Assembly: GCF_029633825.1 (NCBI RefSeq)
Contig: NZ_CP090640.1
Span: 1,116,001-1,180,000, forward strand
Length of the DNA: 64,000 bases
Direction: 5' to 3'
DNA from: Burkholderia contaminans
Lineage (GTDB): Bacteria; Pseudomonadota; Gammaproteobacteria; Burkholderiales; Burkholderiaceae
The stretch's first letter is position 1, and every line of letters begins with the position of its first letter. Below the pieces are notes generated by a model. That model saw only the letters and a program-made list of their open reading frames with translations, did not search any database and was not told the origin of the DNA. Both the position numbers and the translations under genes were made by a program. Shown here one piece after another: positions 1 through 7,329 of this stretch.

Positions 1-692
1 AGCGTGCCGGCCGCACGCGACGCGGGCGCCGCGAAGCCTTCGCCGAGCGCACCGCGCGCGACCGCGAGTTCGAGACGCGGCGCACCGGCTGCAGCCGGCA
101 GCGCGCCGGCCTCGACGAGTACCGGCTCGACCGATGCCGCAAGCCCGAGCACCGCGGCCACCGTCGCCGGACGGGCGGGCGGCGCCTCGACGGCGTCGGC
201 AGCCACCGCGGCGGCGTCGACTTCGCTGTCGGCCGGCGCGGCGGTGACGCGCGGCGCCGGCAGGCAGCGGGTCGCGGGCACCGCGCTCAGGTGCCGGTGG
301 CCGGCCGCGGTGAACGCTTCGCAGATCGTGCGGAACCACGCGCGATCGACGACGGCCAGCACGCGGCGCCCGTCGGGCAGCGGGTCCGGATCGAGCGCGA
401 TATGGCAGCCGAGCGGATCCTGGATCAGCTGATCCTCGACGATGTTGGGCAGCGCCCGGCGCAGCTTCGGTCCCTTCAGCGGCGGCACGGTCGCGGCCAG
501 CAGCAGCACGTCGCGCGCGGCGACGATCAGCACGGTCGCATTCGCGCGCGGCAGCAGCGCGAGCGCGGCGCGGCCGGCGCGCTGCACGTGGCCGGCCTTG
601 TCGACGAGCGTGAACGGCAGCTCGGGCCACTGCCATTCCTGCAACGGCACGGCAGGCTCGCGCGGCGGCAAAGAAACAATCAACGTGCTCAC
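1..692 (-). CDS. gspL: GspL, type II secretion inner-membrane platform protein (partial)
   Basis: The reading frame opens with GTG at 692 (VSTLIVSLPPREP...) and runs off the left edge, so only about 230 N-terminal residues are present. They match the cytoplasmic actin-like half of GspL, including the stretch LRRALPNIVEDQLIQDPLG, which in this family contacts the GspE ATPase. The transmembrane and periplasmic ferredoxin-like parts lie outside the window. GTG is chosen because no in-frame ATG precedes the conserved start and an AGGAG-like GGAGCTC lies just upstream. It follows gspK by 26 bases, as expected in a gsp operon. The family assignment is firm through context; the end is missing only because of the window edge. 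Confidence 0.85.
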   Translation of the reverse strand, partial: MSTLIVSLPPREPAVPLQEWQWPELPFTLVDKAGHVQRAGRAALALLPRANATVLIVAARDVLLLAATVPPLKGPKLRRALPNIVEDQLIQDPLGCHIALDPDPLPDGRRVLAVVDRAWFRTICEAFTAAGHRHLSAVPATRCLPAPRVTAAPADSEVDAAAVAADAVEAPPARPATVAAVLGLAASVEPVLVEAGALPAAAGAPRLELAVARGALGEGFAAPASRAAGT

Positions 693-718
693 AAGAGCTC
701 CTCTCCCGATTGGCGTCG

Positions 719-1858
719 TTATAGCTGGTCGCGAATGCGCACGACCCGTGTCGAGTGCGTGGTCGGATCACGATACACGAGCGAGGTGCGATCGACCTCC
801 GCGCGTTCGTGCTGGATCCGGCCATGCACGATGAAATAGCTCGAATTGACGTCGACAAGGCTCGAGTCGGGCGTCACGTTCGGTGGCGCACCGGCGCCGC
901 GCAGCGCGAGCTGCACGTCGGCGACGTTGCGGAAAAACACGGTCTCGCGGCGCGACACGAGCGCCTGCGCGGACGACACGCTCATCCCCGGCATCAGCGC
1001 CGCGATCACCTCGGCCGGCGCCGTGTTCATGTTCACGGGCGTCGTGGTCGGCAGCACGGTGACGAACGGGCGCAGCCGCGCGACCATCTCGGGCGTCACG
1101 CCGTCGACGTCGAGCAGGCTGTCGACGCCCGTCATCATCAGCGGCGCGGGCCCGCGATCGCCGCCCGTCATGCCGGGATCGTCGGTGAAGCCGCCGCCGC
1201 CTTGCTGATCGGTCGTCACCGGCGCGGTGACCGGCGGCGCCGTGCCGCCACCCGGCAGCGTCGGCATCTGGAAACGCGTCGCCGAATTCAGCAGGCTCGC
1301 GCGCACCTGCAGCGCGATGCGCTTCGCGAGCGCGCCGTCGTAGCCGAGCGTCGTCAGCAGGCGCTGGAACGCCTGGACCTGCGTGACGTTCAACTGCAGC
1401 ACGCCGGGCGCCGGCGACGCCACGAGGTTGCGCAGGTTGAACTTCGCCTGCGCGTCCTCGATCGAGCCGGAGATATAGGTGTCTTCGCCGCCGGTGTCGT
1501 TGGGCGCACCGATCCGGCCGAGGAAGTCCGACAGTTTCGTCTTCGCGATCGGCACGCCCCAGATCCCGCCGAGATACGTGATGCCGGGCGCCGTGTCGCC
1601 TTCGGAACGCAGGATCATCCGCGTCCAGTCGAGCGCGCCGCGCGCGACCCACTGCGCCTGCGCGATCACGCGCTGGTTCTCGATCCGGCGGATCTGCACC
1701 TGCTGGCGCCACAGCATCCCCGAGACGAGAATCGCCGACAGCGCGACGACCAGCAGCGCGGTGATGATCGCCGCGCCGCGCTGGTGGCCGCGTGGCCGCG
1801 CGCGACCGGCGGCACGGGCAACGAACAATGAGCGGTGAGGGCGCGCGCGCATGGTCAT
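719..1858 (-). CDS. gspK: GspK, minor pseudopilin of type II secretion
   Basis: A 379-residue protein beginning MTMRARPHRS. It has a basic leader ending RG at residues 27-28, then a hydrophobic helix (AAIITALLVVALSAILVSG). The mature protein lacks the +5 glutamate found in the other pseudopilins here, which is normal for GspK, the pseudopilus-tip protein. The length, clearly larger than the other pseudopilins, also fits GspK. The start ATG at 1858 overlaps the gspJ stop as ATGA, indicating translational coupling. In the secretion machine GspK is thought to sit with GspI and GspJ at the tip and cap the pseudopilus. Confidence 0.93.
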   Translation of the reverse strand: MTMRARPHRSLFVARAAGRARPRGHQRGAAIITALLVVALSAILVSGMLWRQQVQIRRIENQRVIAQAQWVARGALDWTRMILRSEGDTAPGITYLGGIWGVPIAKTKLSDFLGRIGAPNDTGGEDTYISGSIEDAQAKFNLRNLVASPAPGVLQLNVTQVQAFQRLLTTLGYDGALAKRIALQVRASLLNSATRFQMPTLPGGGTAPPVTAPVTTDQQGGGGFTDDPGMTGGDRGPAPLMMTGVDSLLDVDGVTPEMVARLRPFVTVLPTTTPVNMNTAPAEVIAALMPGMSVSSAQALVSRRETVFFRNVADVQLALRGAGAPPNVTPDSSLVDVNSSYFIVHGRIQHERAEVDRTSLVYRDPTTHSTRVVRIRDQL

Positions 1859-2544
1859 TCCCCGACGAGGAAGATGCGCGTGACCGGCACGCGCAGCGAC
1901 GTCGCGCCGATGCTGACCTGCAGCCCCGTCACCGCGCGTGCGGGCGGCGCGTTGCCGATCTGCGGCACCTTGAGCGCATCGTTGTTCTGCGCGAGCGCGT
2001 CGTTGGCCGTCTGCAGGTTGGTGGTCCAGCCCACGCGCGGCACGTACAGCTTCGCGTCGATTGCGCCGACGCCGCCCATCAGCGCGACCCAGCTCCAGCC
2101 TTCGACGCTGCTGTCCTTCAGCATGTTGCGCAACCGGTTCGCGTCGTCGATCGGCGGCGATGCATAGCGCACGACGCGCCCGCCGGCGATCCGGTAGCGG
2201 ACCACCTGCAGCCGCGGCGCCACGCCCGGCACCTCGAGTTCGCGGACGATCTGCAGTGTATTGCCGGCCACGCCGATCGCCGGCTGGCCGGCCTCGTCGT
2301 CGGTCGCGGCGAGCCGCGCGTCGATGCGCATCTGGTCGAACATCTGCGCGAACACGCGCTCGTCTTCCATTGCGGCCGCGACCTTGTCGCGACCGCGCAT
2401 GATCTGGTCGAGCCCGCGCCACGCGAGGATCGCGACCACCGCGAGGATCGCGATCGCGATCATCAGCTCGATCAGCGTGAAGCCGCGGGCGGGGCGGGCG
2501 AGCGGGCGTCGCATCGGCGCGTCAGAGCGGACGGCTGGTTTCAT
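1855..2544 (-). CDS. gspJ: GspJ, minor pseudopilin
   Basis: A 229-residue prepilin-like protein with the prepilin peptidase site G21|FTLIE. The +5 glutamate is at residue 26, followed by a hydrophobic helix. In the family GspJ forms the tip complex with GspI and GspK. The ATG at 2544 gives a 23-base overlap with gspI and has a GGTGG-type ribosome site. A second ATG at 2514 (MRRPLARPARG) would leave a 7-base gap and a shorter leader, so the start is not certain. The 3' end overlaps gspK as ATGA. Confidence 0.92.
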   Translation of the reverse strand: MKPAVRSDAPMRRPLARPARGFTLIELMIAIAILAVVAILAWRGLDQIMRGRDKVAAAMEDERVFAQMFDQMRIDARLAATDDEAGQPAIGVAGNTLQIVRELEVPGVAPRLQVVRYRIAGGRVVRYASPPIDDANRLRNMLKDSSVEGWSWVALMGGVGAIDAKLYVPRVGWTTNLQTANDALAQNNDALKVPQIGNAPPARAVTGLQVSIGATSLRVPVTRIFLVGE

Positions 2545-2929
2545 TCGCGACCACCGTCACCATTTGCGCGAGCACGCCGGTGTGCCCGGGCATGCTCACT
2601 GAAATCCGCACGCGCCGGAACACCGGGTTGGGTGTGGTGCTCACGCGCTGCGTGCAGACGAGCTGCACGTTGCCTTGCGAGCAGTCGAAACTCTGTTCGC
2701 CGACCTCCGGCCACGCATGCGTGAGCCGCATCTGCGCGAGCGCGTTGTCGGCGCTCCAGCCGGCGAGCAGGCGGTGATGAAGGTCGGACGCGTTGTTCGC
2801 CATCGTGCCGACCGCGCGGATCGACGCGGCGAGCGCGACCGCGATGATCGCGAGCGCGACCAGCACCTCGATCATCGTGAAACCGCGCGATGAAGAAACG
2901 GAAGAGGGCAGGCGACGACGCATCGTCAT
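2522..2929 (-). CDS. gspI: GspI, minor pseudopilin
   Basis: A 135-residue protein (MTMRRRLPSS...) with cleavage motif RG16|FTMIE, glutamate 21 at +5 and a following hydrophobic helix. Size and motif fit GspI, which nucleates the pseudopilus tip. The start ATG at 2929 overlaps the gspH stop as ATGA, so the two are coupled. The C-terminal part contains two cysteines (FDCSQGNVQLVC) that may form a disulfide in the periplasm (inference). Confidence 0.92.
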   Translation of the reverse strand: MTMRRRLPSSVSSSRGFTMIEVLVALAIIAVALAASIRAVGTMANNASDLHHRLLAGWSADNALAQMRLTHAWPEVGEQSFDCSQGNVQLVCTQRVSTTPNPVFRRVRISVSMPGHTGVLAQMVTVVANETSRPL

Positions 2930-3495
2930 TGCACCTCGTAGCGGCCGTTGCCGGTGCCGACGATCGTCGCGCTGCCGACAGCCGAATGCAGCGTCACGCG
3001 TACCGGCGTGTCGATGCTCTCGGTACCGAACACGACGCGATTCGCATGCGTGTCGGACCCCGGATAGTCGATGTCGGCGCCCGTGACGCCACCGTCCCAG
3101 TCGCGCGGGCGCAGCAGGTCGTCGCGCAGCGTGCGCCAGCCGTCGGGCGAGCTCACGTCGAAATGGAAGCCGTGCGCGGTCGGCTGCCACGCGATCGGCC
3201 GGGCACGCACCTGCGCTTCGTCGCCGGCCGTCTCGAACAGCAGCGCGATGCGCTGCGCTTCCTCGCGCAGGTCGGTGCGCGGATTGCGCGTGAGCGACAG
3301 CGACGCGAGCGACACGAGCAGCCCCGCGATCACGAGCACGACCAGCATTTCGAGCAGCGTGAAGCCGCGCGCGCGACGACGCCGCGCGCCATGCAACGCC
3401 TGCCCGCCGTCGGCACGCACCGGCGCGGACGAAGCCGCACCGCGACGCACACGGCGATCGCGGCCGCAGCGGAAGGTCGTGCGAGTGGCGAGCAT
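2926..3495 (-). CDS. gspH: GspH, minor pseudopilin
   Basis: A 189-residue protein with the type IV prepilin motif RG44|FTLLE (glutamate at 49) and a hydrophobic helix. It has a GspH-like globular domain ending GNGRYEVQ. The predicted leader of 44 residues is long and arginine-rich. An internal start may be the real one, although no in-frame ATG closer to the motif is obvious. It lies between gspG and gspI, the standard place for gspH. Confidence 0.88.
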   Translation of the reverse strand: MLATRTTFRCGRDRRVRRGAASSAPVRADGGQALHGARRRRARGFTLLEMLVVLVIAGLLVSLASLSLTRNPRTDLREEAQRIALLFETAGDEAQVRARPIAWQPTAHGFHFDVSSPDGWRTLRDDLLRPRDWDGGVTGADIDYPGSDTHANRVVFGTESIDTPVRVTLHSAVGSATIVGTGNGRYEVQ

Positions 3496-3533
3496 GAAGA
3501 AGGGAACGAAGCGTAGGGCCGGTCAGTGAGCGC

Positions 3534-3986
3534 TTATTGCCACGAACCGATGTCGGTGTCGTTGCCTTCGCCGCCTTCCTTGCCGTCGGCGCCGTAGCTG
3601 AACACGTCGATCTCGCCGTGCACGCCCGGGTTCAGGTACTTGTAGCCGTTACCCCACGGATCGTTCGGCAGGCGCTCGAGATAGCCGCCGTCCTTCCAGT
3701 TGTTCGGGATCGGATCGGTGGTCGGCTTCTGGATCAGCGCGTTCAGGCCCTGATCCTGCGTCGGGTAGCGGCCGTTGTCGAGACGGTACAGCTTGAGCGC
3801 CTGCATGATCGTGCCGATGTCCTGTTTCGCGGCGATGCGGCGTGCCTCGTCCGGGCGGCTCATGATCTTCGGCACGATCAGCGCCGCCAGGATCCCGAGG
3901 ATCGCGACCACCACCATGATCTCGATCAGCGTGAAACCGCGCTGACGACGCACGGCCGCGTTGCGGCGAGTGATCCACGTTTGCAT
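3534..3986 (-). CDS. gspG: GspG, major pseudopilin
   Basis: A 150-residue protein with leader [17 protein letters not shown]17 and the mature start FTLIE (glutamate at 22). It carries the GspG core: a hydrophobic helix, [15 protein letters not shown], and a C-terminal acidic loop ([14 protein letters not shown]) that binds calcium in this family. GspG is the main subunit of the pseudopilus that drives substrates through the secretin. It is the first minus-strand gene after the divergent gspC, and the 175-base gap between them should hold promoters for both directions. An AGGTAG-like ribosome site lies just upstream. Confidence 0.96.
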   Translation of the reverse strand: MQTWITRRNAAVRRQRGFTLIEIMVVVAILGILAALIVPKIMSRPDEARRIAAKQDIGTIMQALKLYRLDNGRYPTQDQGLNALIQKPTTDPIPNNWKDGGYLERLPNDPWGNGYKYLNPGVHGEIDVFSYGADGKEGGEGNDTDIGSWQ

Positions 3987-4161
3987 GACTGACTACCTCT
4001 TTCCAAAAAATGTCGTGGGTTGAGTGACGCGCCCGGCGCACCGGACGATTGCCTGACGGCAACCTTCCGAACCCGCGGGCGCGGAGCACGCATTGTAAGG
4101 CGCGCATTGCCGAGGGCTTTCACCCAACGCAAATTTCATATACATCCGTACAATAGCGCGC

Positions 4162-4572
4162 ATGAACGCGCTCTCGATCCGGATCCTCTCCCTAGCCCTC
4201 TTCGCGGGTTTGTGCGCGACGGCCACCTACTGGGTCGTCACGCTGTCCGCCCGCGAAGCGCCGCTGCCCGCCGCCGCCGCGCGGCTGCCGATCCGCACCG
4301 AGGACGCCGCGGCGCTCTTCGGCGGTCAGCTCGACAAGAATGCCGTGCAGGACATCCACCTGTTCGGCATCCTCGCGCTCGACCATGGCGGCGCCGCGAT
4401 CATCGGCGTCGGTGGCGAACCGCCGCGTGCCGTGTCGCTCGGCGCGGACGTCACGTCCGGCGCGAAGCTCGCCGAAGTCCGCCCGCGCTCGATCATCGTC
4501 GAGCGCAACGGCGCCCGCACCGAAGTCCAGCTGCCCGCCAACACGCCGTCCCCGGCGATCTACGTGCGCTGA
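4162..4572 (+). CDS. gspC: GspC, short form lacking the PDZ domain
   Basis: A 136-residue protein with one N-terminal membrane helix (about residues 8-27) and a homology-region domain with HLFGILA at about 71-77. This region in GspC proteins contacts the secretin GspD. It ends soon after this domain (PANTPSPAIYVR), so the C-terminal PDZ or coiled-coil region of longer GspC proteins is absent. It is read opposite to all other gsp genes here and is convergent with gspF. Identity rests on context plus the helix and homology-region layout. Confidence 0.85.
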   Translation: MNALSIRILSLALFAGLCATATYWVVTLSAREAPLPAAAARLPIRTEDAAALFGGQLDKNAVQDIHLFGILALDHGGAAIIGVGGEPPRAVSLGADVTSGAKLAEVRPRSIIVERNGARTEVQLPANTPSPAIYVR

Positions 4573-4582
4573 AGCCGAAGGC

Positions 4583-4609
4583 GACGGCCCGACCCGCGGT
4601 CAGGCCGTC
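4583..4609. other. Inverted repeat between convergent gspC and gspF
   Basis: GACGGCC at 4583-4589 and GGCCGTC at 4603-4609 form a 7-bp stem across the 35-base gap and the gspF stop. There is no T-run, so it is at best a weak or factor-assisted terminator for the convergent genes. Confidence 0.35.
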
Positions 4610-5825
4610 ACTGCACCATGTTGTTCAGCTCGATGATCGGCAGCATCACGGCCAGCACGATCACGAGCACGATGCCCCCCATCGCCAGGATCAGCAGCGG
4701 CTCGAGCAGGCTCGTCAGGAACATCGTGCGACGCTCGAGCTCGCGCGCTTCGCCTTCGGCCGCGCGATCCAGCATCGTCGTCACGTCGCCCGTCGCTTCA
4801 CCGGAGCGGATCAGGTGCACGAGCACCGGCGGAAACGTCTTCACGTTGTTCAGCGCGCGCGACAGCGCGGAGCCTTCGCGCACGCGCACGATCGCGTCGT
4901 CGATGTTCGCGCGCATCGCGCGGTTCGACAGCGTTTCGCCGGCCGCCTGCAACGCGCGCAGGATCGGCACGCCCGCCGCGGTGAGAATGCCGAGCGTGCT
5001 CGCGAAGCGCACCGTGTTGTAGCCGCGCACGAGCTTGCCCGCGAGCGGTGCGGTGAGCACCCAGCGGTCGAACGCGAGGCGCGGCCCGTCGCGCGACAGC
5101 GTCGACTTCACGAACCACACGATCAGCACGACGGCGATCAGGATCGCCCACCACCAGTGCCGCACGAAATCCGACAGCGCCATCATCACGATCGTCAGCA
5201 CGGGCAGCTGCTGCTTCGTGCTCGCGAACACGTTGACGACCTGCGGCACCACGTAGCTCAGCAGGAACGTGACGATGCCGAATGCGATCAGCGTGACGAT
5301 CCCCGGATACGTGAACGCCAGCAGGATCTTCTGCTTCAGCGCGTTGCTCTGCTCGATGTAGTCGGCGAGGCGCGACAGCACGATGCCGAGCTTGCCGGTG
5401 TGCTCGCCCGCGGCGACGAGCGCGCGGTAGATTTCGGGGAAGTCGCGCGGATGCTGGCCCAGCGCATTCGCGAGCGAATGACCGCCGAGCACCTCGGCGC
5501 GGATCGCGGCCATCAGTTCGCGGATGTAGTCGCGCTCGGCCTGCTCGGTCAGCACGCCGAGCGCCTCGTCGAGCGGCAGCCCGGCGATCAGCAGGCTCGC
5601 GAGCTGGCGCGTGAGGATCGCCTGTTCGCGCTGCGACAGCTTGCGGCCGAACGCGAGCCGCTGCGAACGCGCGCCGCGCGTCGCGCTGGCGGCCGGTTCG
5701 ACGACGAGCGGCGTGAGTCCCTGCGTACGCAGTTGCCCGCGCGCGGCGCGTGCGCTGTCGGCATCGATGACGCCTTTCTGCGCGCGTCCCGCCGAATCGA
5801 TTGCTTCGAAACGGAATGCCGGCAT
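4608..5825 (-). CDS. gspF: GspF, polytopic inner-membrane platform protein
   Basis: A 405-residue protein with two tandem cytoplasmic T2SSF domains and three membrane segments. The segments lie around residues 170-195 (IVTLIAFGIVTFLLSYVVPQV), 215-235 (WWWAILIAVVLIVWFV) and 375-398. It ends with the typical LPIIELNNMVQ. GspF couples ATP hydrolysis by GspE to pseudopilus assembly. It begins only 4 bases after the gspE stop, so it is translated from the same message. Confidence 0.96.
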   Translation of the reverse strand: MPAFRFEAIDSAGRAQKGVIDADSARAARGQLRTQGLTPLVVEPAASATRGARSQRLAFGRKLSQREQAILTRQLASLLIAGLPLDEALGVLTEQAERDYIRELMAAIRAEVLGGHSLANALGQHPRDFPEIYRALVAAGEHTGKLGIVLSRLADYIEQSNALKQKILLAFTYPGIVTLIAFGIVTFLLSYVVPQVVNVFASTKQQLPVLTIVMMALSDFVRHWWWAILIAVVLIVWFVKSTLSRDGPRLAFDRWVLTAPLAGKLVRGYNTVRFASTLGILTAAGVPILRALQAAGETLSNRAMRANIDDAIVRVREGSALSRALNNVKTFPPVLVHLIRSGEATGDVTTMLDRAAEGEARELERRTMFLTSLLEPLLILAMGGIVLVIVLAVMLPIIELNNMVQ

Positions 5826-5829
5826 CGCG

Positions 5830-7329
5830 CTATGCGCCTCCCGTCACGCGCAGCACTTCCTCGAGCGACGTCGCACCGGACGCGAGCCAGCGCTCGGCGT
5901 CGTCGCGCAGCGTGCGCATCCCTTCCGCCCGGCCGGCGGCGAGAATCTCCGCGTCGGCCGCGTTGCGGTGAATCAGCGAGCGGATCGACTCGTCGACCAG
6001 CAGCAGCTCGTACACACCGCGCCGGCCCGAATATCCCGAGTGCCCGCACTTGTCGCAGCCGACCGGATGCCACACGGTGCGGCCTTCTTCCTGGCGTTCT
6101 TCCTTGCAGACGGGGCAGAGCTGCCGCACCAGCCGCTGCGCGAGCACGCCGAGCAGCGACGACGCGAGCAGGTAGGGCTCGACACCCATGTCGGTCAGAC
6201 GCGTGACGGCCGAGGCCGCATCGTTCGTGTGCAGCGTCGCGAGCACGAGGTGGCCCGTCAGCGACGCCTGCACCGCGATCTGCGCGGTTTCGAGGTCACG
6301 GATTTCGCCGATCATGATCACGTCCGGATCCTGACGCAGGATCGAGCGCAACGCACGGGCGAAGGTCATCCCGATCCGCTCGTTCACCTGCGTCTGGCCG
6401 ATGCCGCCGAGGTCGTATTCGATCGGATCCTCGACGGTCATGATGTTCGTCGTCGCGGTTTCGAGCCGCGACATCGACGCATACAGCGTGGTCGTCTTGC
6501 CCGAACCCGTCGGGCCCGTGACGAGCACGATGCCGTGCGGGCGCGCGATCAGCTTGTCGAACTGCACGAGCGTGTCACGGCCCATCCCGAGCGCTTCGAG
6601 GTTCAGCCGCTGCGCATCCTTTTCCAGCAGACGCAGCACCGCACGTTCGCCGTGCCCGGTCGGCAGCGTCGACACCCGCACGTCGACCGGCCGGCCGCCG
6701 ACGCGCAGCGTGATGCGGCCGTCCTGCGGCAGGCGCTTCTCGGCGATGTCGAGCTGCGCCATGATCTTGATCCGCGAGATCAGCGCGCCGTGCAGCGCCT
6801 TCTTCGGGCGCACGACGTCGCGCAGCGTGCCGTCGACGCGAAAGCGCACGACCGACGCATTCTCGAACGGTTCGATGTGAATGTCCGACGCCTGTTCGCG
6901 TGCAGCTTGCGTGAGCAGCGCGTTGATCATCCGGATGATCGGCGCGTCGTCTTCCGACTCGAGCAGATCCTCGACTTCGGGAATGTCCTGCATCAGCCGC
7001 GACAGATCGACTTCGCCTTCGACCTCGCCGACCACCTGCGCGGCGCTGCCGTCCTGGCGTGCGTACGCATGGTTGATCGCCTGCGCGAGCTCGTCGGCCG
7101 GCACGCGATGCACGGAGATCGAGCCGAAGTTGCGCGCGATCTCCGCGAGCGCGGCATCGCTCGTGCGTTCGCTGATCCACACCTCGAGCGTGTCGTCGAG
7201 CTGGTGCGCGATCAGCACCTGGCCGCTCTTCGCGAAGCCGTACGGCAACAGTCGCGCGGCGAGCGGCGACGGCGGCTGCCGTTCGCCCGGCGCGCCGTCG
7301 TGGGTGGAAGAGGCGTGCACGTCGCTCAC
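5830..7329 (-). CDS. gspE: GspE, cytoplasmic secretion ATPase
   Basis: A 499-residue ATPase. The start is GTG at 7329, chosen because it overlaps the gspD stop as GTGA and no ATG fits. The N-terminal domain (to about 130) is the GspL-binding part. Walker A GPTGSGKT lies at 272-279, the Asp box and Walker B (VIMIGEIRD) at 337-345, and the His box around LATLHTNDA. A four-cysteine zinc element (CPVC ... CDKC) lies at 405-428. All features are those of a working type II secretion ATPase. Confidence 0.96.
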   Translation of the reverse strand: MSDVHASSTHDGAPGERQPPSPLAARLLPYGFAKSGQVLIAHQLDDTLEVWISERTSDAALAEIARNFGSISVHRVPADELAQAINHAYARQDGSAAQVVGEVEGEVDLSRLMQDIPEVEDLLESEDDAPIIRMINALLTQAAREQASDIHIEPFENASVVRFRVDGTLRDVVRPKKALHGALISRIKIMAQLDIAEKRLPQDGRITLRVGGRPVDVRVSTLPTGHGERAVLRLLEKDAQRLNLEALGMGRDTLVQFDKLIARPHGIVLVTGPTGSGKTTTLYASMSRLETATTNIMTVEDPIEYDLGGIGQTQVNERIGMTFARALRSILRQDPDVIMIGEIRDLETAQIAVQASLTGHLVLATLHTNDAASAVTRLTDMGVEPYLLASSLLGVLAQRLVRQLCPVCKEERQEEGRTVWHPVGCDKCGHSGYSGRRGVYELLLVDESIRSLIHRNAADAEILAAGRAEGMRTLRDDAERWLASGATSLEEVLRVTGGA

